Origin: Carboxylicivirga longa
GTDB taxonomy: Bacteria; Bacteroidota; Bacteroidia; Bacteroidales; Marinilabiliaceae
NCBI RefSeq assembly: GCF_050589825.1
Contig: NZ_JBNGOZ010000005.1
Coordinates: 124,001-188,000 of the forward strand
Direction of reading: 5' to 3'
DNA length: 64,000 nt
In this document: positions 15,591 to 23,272 of the stretch, in pieces
Numbering within the stretch: the stretch's first letter is position 1
Layout of the letters: every line of letters begins with the position of its first letter
The notes under the pieces: model-generated
Told to the model about the DNA's origin: nothing
Database searches by the model: none
Seen by the model: only the letters and a program-made list of their open reading frames with translations
Translations under genes and position numbers: made by a program

Positions 15591-17561
15591 TTACTCTTTA
15601 ATTTTAAACTCAATACGGCGGTTCAGCTTGTGGGCTGCCTCCTTGTTGACATTGCCGCGTATTTGATTGATAAAACGTTGGGAAAGCACATCTCCTTCAT
15701 TAAGGAACTTATACTTACGTGCCTGGCGCTTGCTCACTGTGGCCGGCTCGGTATTGCCTACTCCCTTGGCTGATAGACGTTCGGTGGGTATACCTTTGCG
15801 CATTAGGTAATCCATAACTTCCTGCGCACGCTTTTGCGACAAGGCAATAGCCTCCGATGAGGAGCCCTCGCCCGACGCATGAGCCACAATCTCAAGCACA
15901 ACCGCCTGATTCATGCCCAGGATAGTGACCAAACGGTTCAGCTCTTGTCTGGCAATGGTATTTAAAGTATGATCCTTTTTGTCAAAACCTATGTCTTTCA
16001 GAATAATGGCATCTTCCATGGGCATCATTCCCACTTCAACGTCAAAATCTTTATTATTTCCAAGTCCCACCGTTGATAGCTTGTGCTTGTGGTTGAAATA
16101 TCCCTCTGCGGCCACCATAAAAACATAGTCGGTTTGAGGTGCCAGCTTCGCCCCAAAAGAACCATCATTGCGGATGGTGAGCTTTACATTGGTGCCATCA
16201 GTACCAATCAAGCGCATGTAGGCATTGCTGATGGGTTCATCTGTTTTCTCGCTGTAAACTTGTCCTTTAAGGCTAAACTCGAGTCTGGGCAGGCTAAAGG
16301 CATAGATGTTATCTACCCCTTTGGAACTCCCGCGCGATGAGCTGAAAAGACCGGCTTGCTCCATGCCCTTAAAGGCGATGCCAAAATCATCGCCCTCACT
16401 ATTGATGGGGCGTCCAAGATTAATTACCTTCCAGTATTGTTTCTCTTCGTCGAAATGGGCACGGTAAATATCAAGGCCTCCGAAGCCGATGTGTGCGTTG
16501 GAGCTGAAGTACAAAGTGCCATCCATGTGAATGTAAGGAAACATCTCATCGCCTGCTGTATTGATCACATTGCCCATATTGATGGGTTCACTCCAACCTC
16601 CTTCACCACCCTTATTTACTTTCCATATGTCTTTACCACCTTGTCCGCCCGGCATGTCACTCACAAAATAGAGTGTTTCGCCATCGGGTGATATGGCTGG
16701 GTGAGCGATCATCACACTATCCATGATTTCAATCAGTGACGGCTCGCCCCATTTACCACCCGATCGACTGACCATAAATACCTCGGCGCTGCGTGCTTGT
16801 TCGTTATCGTAGCGGCAACGCGTAAAATACATGGCTTTGCCATCGGCCGACATGGTAGCGCTGCCTTCGTCAAACTGGGTGTTAATGCTCTCATCGAGTA
16901 GTACCGGATCTGTCCATTCCCCTTTTGCATCAATCTTTGCCATGTAGATATTGGCACCCCCCTGACCTGTAATGCGGCTTTTCTTGCGTTTCTTCTTCTC
17001 AGTGCGCATAGATGAGAAATAGATGTGATCGTAATCGGCACTGGCATAGCCGGGTGAGAAATCGCTGTATCGCGTAGTGTTAATGTCCTTTATTTTCTCA
17101 ATGATATAGCGGGTTTCAACGGTGTCCTTCATGGCTATTTTGCAGGCAGCTATGCCATTCTGTGCTCTTTTATCGAGGGGCTTTTTCTCCAAATAAGCGG
17201 TATAAGCCTCCAGGGCATCCTCGTATTTCTGAGCCGCCAAGTTGCAGTCGCCCAAATACAAGCCAGCCTCTGCAATCTCGTAGTTGTAGCGCACAGCGCG
17301 TGCATAATGCATGCGCGCCTTGCTTGGGCGGTTGGTTTTTCGGAAACACTCTCCCATGTAGAAGGAAATCTCGCCTTTAGTGTATTTGTTTTTTTCTTTT
17401 CGATAAGCCTTTTTAAACTGGTCGGCAGCCCGATCGTACTCGCCGATAAGATAGGCCTTATTGGCATTACCCATTTTATTACTAACACCACAGCCGGACA
17501 CGAGTATAAGCTTGACAAGAAGAAATATTATGGTTTTACTGTTGGCTTGTATATTTGGCAT
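15591..17561 (-). CDS. porE: PorE-like T9SS lipoprotein: TPR, beta-propeller, CRD, OmpA
   Basis: Periplasmic/outer-membrane lipoprotein of 656 residues with the four-part layout described for Porphyromonas PorE. In order: signal with lipobox LILVSGC, TPR helices (about 30-150: NKAYLIGEYDRAADQFKKAY), WD40-like PD40 propeller blades (about 160-425: HPAISPDGETLYFVSDMPGG, FPYIHMDGTLYFSSNAHIGF), a carboxypeptidase-regulatory-like fold (about 430-515) and an OmpA-C domain (about 530-656: LEIVAHASGEGSSSEAIALS, RLSAKGVGNTEP). In P. gingivalis PorE is needed for type IX secretion and binds peptidoglycan. Many Bacteroidetes have several paralogues of this architecture, so the gene symbol is tentative. 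Three T9SS-tagged proteins are encoded downstream in this window. Confidence 0.8.
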   Translation of the reverse strand: MPNIQANSKTIIFLLVKLILVSGCGVSNKMGNANKAYLIGEYDRAADQFKKAYRKEKNKYTKGEISFYMGECFRKTNRPSKARMHYARAVRYNYEIAEAGLYLGDCNLAAQKYEDALEAYTAYLEKKPLDKRAQNGIAACKIAMKDTVETRYIIEKIKDINTTRYSDFSPGYASADYDHIYFSSMRTEKKKRKKSRITGQGGANIYMAKIDAKGEWTDPVLLDESINTQFDEGSATMSADGKAMYFTRCRYDNEQARSAEVFMVSRSGGKWGEPSLIEIMDSVMIAHPAISPDGETLYFVSDMPGGQGGKDIWKVNKGGEGGWSEPINMGNVINTAGDEMFPYIHMDGTLYFSSNAHIGFGGLDIYRAHFDEEKQYWKVINLGRPINSEGDDFGIAFKGMEQAGLFSSSRGSSKGVDNIYAFSLPRLEFSLKGQVYSEKTDEPISNAYMRLIGTDGTNVKLTIRNDGSFGAKLAPQTDYVFMVAAEGYFNHKHKLSTVGLGNNKDFDVEVGMMPMEDAIILKDIGFDKKDHTLNTIARQELNRLVTILGMNQAVVLEIVAHASGEGSSSEAIALSQKRAQEVMDYLMRKGIPTERLSAKGVGNTEPATVSKRQARKYKFLNEGDVLSQRFINQIRGNVNKEAAHKLNRRIEFKIKE

Positions 17562-17585
17562 CAGGTTCGAAATTTATTAAAGAAC

Positions 17586-17593
17586 CAAAAATA
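17586..17593 (-). promoter_or_regulatory. -7 box upstream of the porE-like gene
   Basis: The minus strand reads TATTTTTG, 24 bases before the ATG at 17561. The position 19 bp further upstream reads TTTT, one mismatch from the -33 TTTG. Confidence 0.5.
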
Positions 17594-17743
17594 AATAATT
17601 AATAGACACATAAAAAACGCTTTGAATAGGTATTTATTGTAATTGAGCAAGTGATTCATTCTATCGCAGGGATCTGTTAAAATCATGTTAACACCTTTAC
17701 TAAGTAAAAACTATTTGGCCGGCAAATCGTTTCTTTGTTAGCG

Positions 17744-18124
17744 ATGCAAAGAAGATTCTTACATATTATCCTAACAATGCTCCTGCTGGTATCTACCACG
17801 GGTGTCACTTTTTCTATGCATTATTGCGGGGGTAAGCACGTGTCGACCAGTTTATATGTAGAGATGGATACGTGCTGCGACGATGGATGTGGCTGTTGTG
17901 AAAACAAGAATATTCATTATGAAGTGGAAGAGGACTTTACCAGTCCGGCAACTACAGACGTGGCACCTGCTGTAGAATTGGATTTATTTATTGCCCTCAT
18001 TTATTACGAGGCAGCTTTTGATTTTACTTTCACCCTTCCAATAAAGAAGTCGTTTCAGGACACCTTGTCGCCGCCGGTTACGGTGAGTGAGCGCCTTTCT
18101 TTATTGCAATCATTTCTTTGTTAG
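17744..18124 (+). CDS. HYC_CC_PP family small Cys-rich protein
   Basis: Small secreted or membrane-tethered protein (126 residues from the ATG at 17744; a TTG three codons earlier is less likely). It has a signal-like hydrophobic start, then MHYCGG, then a dense Cys cluster (MDTCCDDGCGCCENKN) and a late SPPV, the three landmarks that name the HYC_CC_PP family of Bacteroidetes. It is the first gene of the efflux operon, 93 bases before the pump gene. The six Cys plus His suggest binding of a soft metal in the periplasm, with a sensor or chaperone role for the pump; this is inference from position and composition. Confidence 0.85.
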   Translation: MQRRFLHIILTMLLLVSTTGVTFSMHYCGGKHVSTSLYVEMDTCCDDGCGCCENKNIHYEVEEDFTSPATTDVAPAVELDLFIALIYYEAAFDFTFTLPIKKSFQDTLSPPVTVSERLSLLQSFLC

Positions 18125-18217
18125 ATATTGCTTGACATAATGTACTCATGGACTTATTATTACAAGTCTGTTTAGGTATGTGAATGAAAAGCATGTATTA
18201 TCTAATTATATTAAAGA

Positions 18218-21200
18218 ATGATTAATTCATTGATTCGTTTTTTTCTCGAAAACAAATTAGTCACCTTTCTGGTACTTATAATATTTATCAGTTGGGGCAT
18301 TATTAATTCGCCATTTGGGTGGGATACGGGTGTGTTACCAAGCGACCCGGTGCCTGTTGATGCCATACCGGATATTGGCGAGAATCAGCAGATCGTGTAT
18401 ACGGAGTGGCCTGGTCGCTCACCTCAGGATATTGAAGATCAGATATCGTATCCGCTAACAACATCCTTATTGGGAATTCCGGGTGTGAAAACTATTCGTA
18501 GTAACTCCATCTTTGGTCTGTCCAGCATCTATGTCATTTTTGACGAAGATATAGAGTTCTACTGGAGCCGCACGCGTATCCTGGAGAAGCTCAACTCGCT
18601 GCCGGCCGGTACGCTACCATCTGATGTGAGCCCGGCACTGGGACCCGATGCGACTGCTCTGGGGCAAATTTATTGGTACACCCTGGAAGGACGTGATAGG
18701 GATGGAAACCCAACAGGTGGTTGGGATCCGCATGAGTTACGCAGCATACAGGATTTTCAGATACGCTATGCCTTAACAGCGGCAGAGGGAGTGGCTGAAG
18801 TGGCTTCTATAGGGGGTTTTGTAAAAGAATACCAGATAGATATTAACCCGAACGCCATGAAGGCCCATGGTGTAACGGTGGCACAGATAATGAAGGCGAT
18901 TAAAAACAGTAACCTCGATATTGGTGCACGTACCATTGAGTTTAACCGTGTGGAATATCTGGTAAGGGCTTTGGGTTACATAAAGAACCTGGAGGATATA
19001 GAAAAAAGTGTGGTGACAGTTAAGGACAATGTGCCGATTCGCATCAAAGATGTGGCCAAAGTTACATTTGGTCCGGCCGCTCGCAGGGGAGGACTTGATA
19101 AAGGAGGTGCCGAAGCGGTTGGAGGCGTTGTGGTGGCCCGCTATGGCACCAACCCTTTAAAGGCCATTGAGAATATGAAGGCTAAGATTGCAGAGATTGC
19201 CCCCGGTTTGCCCACCAAAACATTGGCAGATGGCACGGTGTCGAAGGTGACCATCGTACCCTTTTATGACCGTACCGGACTGATTAAAGAAACCTTAGGT
19301 ACTTTGGAAGAGGCTATTTCACTTGAATTGCTAATCAGTATTTTGGTGGTGATTGTCTTGGTGTTTAACCTGCGCGCCTCTTTCCTGATATCAAGTCTAT
19401 TGCCCATTGGGGTGCTCATCACATTCATTACCATGCGGCAGTTTGGCGTTGATGCCAATATAGTGGCCCTTTCGGGTATTGCCATTGCCATTGGGGTGAT
19501 GGTGGATGTGGGCGTGGTGTTTGTTGAAAATATCATCCGGCACATAGAGCTCCCCGAGAATAAAGGAGCAAGGGGTAAAGAACTGCTTCAGGTGGTTTAC
19601 ACCGCCACTACCGAGGTGGCAGGAGCGGTTGTCACTGCCTTGTCAACCACCATCATCAGTTTCTTGCCGGTATTTGCCATGGAAGCGGCCGAAGGTAAAT
19701 TATTCAAGCCCTTGGCATTCACCAAGACCTTTACCATGATGTCGGCCTTGCTGATAGGTTTAATCATTATTCCGACCTTGTCGCATCTGGTGTTTTCCAT
19801 AAAAATTGACAAACGCCGCTACCAGCGACTAAGGAATATCATTCTTGTTGTGGCAGGTATCGTTCTGTCAGTAGCAAGTGGTAATTATATCGCCTTAGCG
19901 ATTACGGCATTTGGTATCAATGGGCTTGTGGCTCACCAGTGGCCCGAGGCAAAGAAGCAATGGGTTAACTTTATTAATGTGGCGATTACCATTGTGGTGG
20001 TGGTCTTTTTCCTAACAAAGGCCTGGATGCCGCTGGGGGCGCAGAATTCCTTGTTGGCTAATTTCTTATTCGTTATTGCAGTGGTGACTGTAGTGTTGGG
20101 TGGTCTATCGCTGGTGGTCGTTTTTTATCAACGGATTTTGAGTTGGTGCCTCAGCCACAAATGGCAGTTTCTGTTTTTTCCAGCTTTGGTAGTGCTGTTC
20201 GGTATTACCAGCTGGCAGGGTTTCGACAAGCTTTTTGGTTTTATGCCACAGTTCGTAAAAAATAGTGATACCTATGCTTATCTGCATAAAAAACTGCCGG
20301 GTATCGGCAAGGAGTTTATGCCTTCGCTCGATGAAGGTTCATTCTTGTTAATGCCGACTACCATGCCACATTCTGGTATTGAAGAGAACTTGGAAGTGAT
20401 TCGTATCCTCGATAAACGGGTGAATGCCATCCCCGAAGTCGAGTCGGTGGTGGGTAAATGGGGGCGTGTGAATTCGGCATTGGACCCGGCACCGGTTTCC
20501 ATGTATGAGAACGTCATTAATTACAAGCCCGAATACATCCTTAACGATAAAGGACACCGTATGCGTTTCGAGGTAAATCGCGATGGTGCCTATAAACTGA
20601 AAGACGGAAGTGTGTATCATCCTAAAAAGGACGGGTTCCGATTGATTGACAAAAACTTGTTGGTAGAAGATAAAAACGGGGAATATTTCCGGCAGTGGCG
20701 TAAGGAGATTCAATCGCCTGATGATATCTGGGACGAAATACTGGAGAAGAGTTCGATTCCGGGCTTAACATCGGCCCCCAAGCTCCAGCCTATTTCAACG
20801 CGTTTGGTCATGCTGCAAACCGGTATGCGAGCGCCAATGGGCTTGAAAGTGTATGGACCCGATTTGGAAAGTATTGAGCAGGCTGGCTTTAAGCTGGAGC
20901 AAGAGCTGAAACATGTGGAAGGTGTTAATGCTATGTCGGTATTTGCCGATCGTGTGGTGGGTAAGCCCTACCTCGAGTTGGACATCGACCGCGATGCCAT
21001 TGCCCGCTATGGACTGGATGTGCAGAGCCTGCAGGCGGTTATTGGTAGTGCCATAGGGGGTATGCCGCTCACCACTACCGTGGAAGGCCGCGAGCGCTAT
21101 CCAGTACGTTTGCGCTATGCACGCGAGTTCAGGGATAACCCTGAAGATTTGAAGAAGATTCTGATTCCGACGCCGACAGGGGCACAAGTGCCTTTGGGCC

Positions 21201-22015
21201 AGTTGGTGGAGATTCAGTACAAGCGCGGTTCGCAAATGATTAAGAGTGAAGATACCTTCCTGGTTGGCTACGTTATTTTTGATAAGCAGGCGGACTATGC
21301 TGAGGTCGATGTGGTGGAAAAAGCACAGGCTTATCTCAATAAGCAGTTGGACGAAGGAAAACTGGTGTTGCCTCCGGGCGTGAGCTATAAGTTTACGGGT
21401 AACTACGAAAATCAGATACGGGCCACCAAGCGCCTGATGATTGTTATTCCGATATCACTCATCATTATTTTCCTGATTTTATATTTTCAGTTCCGTTCGG
21501 TTATCTCTACTAGTCTGATCTTTACCGGGATACTGGTGGCCTTTTCAGGTGGATTTATCATGCTGTGGCTTTATGCTCAGCCCTGGTTTATGGATGGTAC
21601 TTTGGCCGGCATGAACTTGCGAACCCTTTTCCAGGTGAGTAATATCAACCTCAGTGTGGCCGTTTGGGTGGGCTTTATTGCCTTGTTTGGCGTAGCAACC
21701 GACGATGGCGTGCTCATCAGCACCTACATCAAACAATTGCAGGATAAACGCAATCCACAAACGGTGGGCCAGGTGCGTGCGCTGGTGATTGAAGCAGGGA
21801 GCAAACGGGTGCGTCCGGCCGTAATGACAACTGCCACCACCATTATTGCGCTGTTACCGGTTTTAACATCAACCGGAAAAGGGTCTGATATCATGGTGCC
21901 TATGGCTATACCGGTATTTGGGGGAATGACCATTGCTGTGATGACCATGTTTGTGGTGCCCGTTCTCTATAGTTTGTGGCAGGAGACGATAATTAAACGT
22001 AAGTTAAAACAATAA
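18218..22015 (+). CDS. CusA/CzcA-type heavy-metal efflux RND pump
   Basis: Inner-membrane proton-driven pump that exports metal cations through a tripartite complex. At 1,265 residues it is about 200 longer than E. coli CusA. It begins MINSLIRFFLENKLVTFLVL and shows DAIPDIGENQQIVYTEWPGR, the TM4 proton-relay region (GIAIAIGVMVDVGVVFVENI) and the C-terminal GVATDDGVLISTYIKQ. The extra length lies in two places: added hydrophobic segments between the halves (about residues 540-680) and a hydrophilic insert in the second periplasmic loop around residues 775-835 (KGHRMRFEVNRDGAYKLKDG onward). Long versions are common in Bacteroidetes. TolC-type and adaptor genes follow at 12 and 18 bases, so this is a single operon. 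Cu/Ag or Zn/Co cannot be decided from sequence. Confidence 0.95.
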   Translation: MINSLIRFFLENKLVTFLVLIIFISWGIINSPFGWDTGVLPSDPVPVDAIPDIGENQQIVYTEWPGRSPQDIEDQISYPLTTSLLGIPGVKTIRSNSIFGLSSIYVIFDEDIEFYWSRTRILEKLNSLPAGTLPSDVSPALGPDATALGQIYWYTLEGRDRDGNPTGGWDPHELRSIQDFQIRYALTAAEGVAEVASIGGFVKEYQIDINPNAMKAHGVTVAQIMKAIKNSNLDIGARTIEFNRVEYLVRALGYIKNLEDIEKSVVTVKDNVPIRIKDVAKVTFGPAARRGGLDKGGAEAVGGVVVARYGTNPLKAIENMKAKIAEIAPGLPTKTLADGTVSKVTIVPFYDRTGLIKETLGTLEEAISLELLISILVVIVLVFNLRASFLISSLLPIGVLITFITMRQFGVDANIVALSGIAIAIGVMVDVGVVFVENIIRHIELPENKGARGKELLQVVYTATTEVAGAVVTALSTTIISFLPVFAMEAAEGKLFKPLAFTKTFTMMSALLIGLIIIPTLSHLVFSIKIDKRRYQRLRNIILVVAGIVLSVASGNYIALAITAFGINGLVAHQWPEAKKQWVNFINVAITIVVVVFFLTKAWMPLGAQNSLLANFLFVIAVVTVVLGGLSLVVVFYQRILSWCLSHKWQFLFFPALVVLFGITSWQGFDKLFGFMPQFVKNSDTYAYLHKKLPGIGKEFMPSLDEGSFLLMPTTMPHSGIEENLEVIRILDKRVNAIPEVESVVGKWGRVNSALDPAPVSMYENVINYKPEYILNDKGHRMRFEVNRDGAYKLKDGSVYHPKKDGFRLIDKNLLVEDKNGEYFRQWRKEIQSPDDIWDEILEKSSIPGLTSAPKLQPISTRLVMLQTGMRAPMGLKVYGPDLESIEQAGFKLEQELKHVEGVNAMSVFADRVVGKPYLELDIDRDAIARYGLDVQSLQAVIGSAIGGMPLTTTVEGRERYPVRLRYAREFRDNPEDLKKILIPTPTGAQVPLGQLVEIQYKRGSQMIKSEDTFLVGYVIFDKQADYAEVDVVEKAQAYLNKQLDEGKLVLPPGVSYKFTGNYENQIRATKRLMIVIPISLIIIFLILYFQFRSVISTSLIFTGILVAFSGGFIMLWLYAQPWFMDGTLAGMNLRTLFQVSNINLSVAVWVGFIALFGVATDDGVLISTYIKQLQDKRNPQTVGQVRALVIEAGSKRVRPAVMTTATTIIALLPVLTSTGKGSDIMVPMAIPVFGGMTIAVMTMFVVPVLYSLWQETIIKRKLKQ

Positions 22016-22027
22016 ACAACTTAGGTG

Positions 22028-23254
22028 ATGAAACGAACAATAATATATATTCTGACGATGTTGTTACCGGTGTTGGCTGCAGGGCAGGAGGAGCTGAATA
22101 AGTACCTCACCATTGCAGCGGAGAATAACCCGGGGCTAAGGGCCGCTTTTAACAACTACCTGTCAGCACTTGAAAAAGCGCCTCAGGTTGGGGCTTTACC
22201 CGATCCACAGTTGGCTTTCGGCTATTTTATTCAGCCGGTGGAAACGCGCAACGGTCCGCAGGAATTTAAGATTTCGGCTACTCAAATGTTTCCATGGTTT
22301 GGCACCTTAAAAGCCAAAGAAACAGCCACATTTAAACAGGCCATGGCTCAATATGGCATGTTTAATGATAAGCGGTCCAAACTGTTTAATGAGGTCAAAG
22401 CCAGTTGGTACAACCTGTATTTTAACAATAAGGCAGTGGCCATCACTTTGGAAAACATTGATATTCTCAACACATTTAAAAAACTGGCGACTGTTAAAGT
22501 AGAGGCCGGAAAGGTGTCGGCGGTGGATCAGTATCGTATTGAGATGGAAATAAATGATTTGGAGAATCAACTGGCTGATTTGCGCGATAAGCAAACAGTG
22601 CTTGAGTTGGCGTTTAATAAACTGCTGAATGTGCAGGAACCCATTACCCTCACATGGCCCGATAGCTTGTGGACAACCGACTTTTATTTGAATAAAACAG
22701 CGGCGTTTGATTCAATCAAGACCAATAACCATCAGCTGTTAAGTATTGACCGGCAAATAGAATCCCTGGTGCTAAGAAAGCAGATTGCTAAAAAGGAGGG
22801 AGCACCGTCTTTTAGTTTGGGTATTGATTATGTATCCATCGGTAAAGGGGCCAATAACATGTCTGGCAAAGATGCCATTGCTTTTCCTAAAGTGGGCATC
22901 AGCATTCCTTTGTATCGAAAAAAATACAAGAGCATGGTGCAAGAGGTGCTATATCTCGAAAAAGCCAAAGACTTTGAGCGGGTTGATAAGATCAATGCCC
23001 TGGAGGTTATCTTTGAAAATACCTGGAAAGATTACAGCGATGCGCGCCGGCGGATTGAGCTATTTCAGGTTCAGCTAGGCTTGGCTCAAAAGGCCATGAA
23101 GCTGTTGGAGACAGAGTATGCCTATGCCAATAAAAATTTTGAAGAAATACTGCGGATTGAGCGTCGTTTATTGCAGTATCAGCTGGAGTTGGAAAAGGCA
23201 AAAACAGATAAGCAGGCGGCCATCGCCTTTATCAGCTATCTGATGGGTAAATAG
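22028..23254 (+). CDS. TolC family outer membrane efflux protein
   Basis: Outer membrane channel of the tripartite metal efflux system. It has 408 residues from the ATG at 22028 (a GTG lies one codon earlier), with a signal peptide (MKRTIIYILTMLLPVLAAGQ) and two OEP repeats of long periplasmic helices. Typical motifs include ENNPGLRAAFNNYLSALEKA, ISATQMFPWFGTLKAKETA, the proline-centred ISIPLYRKKYKSMVQ, and a coiled C-terminal half. It is somewhat shorter than E. coli TolC (493), as usual for CusC/CzcC-like members of this phylum. It sits between the pump and the adaptor. Confidence 0.93.
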   Translation: MKRTIIYILTMLLPVLAAGQEELNKYLTIAAENNPGLRAAFNNYLSALEKAPQVGALPDPQLAFGYFIQPVETRNGPQEFKISATQMFPWFGTLKAKETATFKQAMAQYGMFNDKRSKLFNEVKASWYNLYFNNKAVAITLENIDILNTFKKLATVKVEAGKVSAVDQYRIEMEINDLENQLADLRDKQTVLELAFNKLLNVQEPITLTWPDSLWTTDFYLNKTAAFDSIKTNNHQLLSIDRQIESLVLRKQIAKKEGAPSFSLGIDYVSIGKGANNMSGKDAIAFPKVGISIPLYRKKYKSMVQEVLYLEKAKDFERVDKINALEVIFENTWKDYSDARRRIELFQVQLGLAQKAMKLLETEYAYANKNFEEILRIERRLLQYQLELEKAKTDKQAAIAFISYLMGK

Positions 23255-23272
23255 TTTGTTAATAGTTAAATA

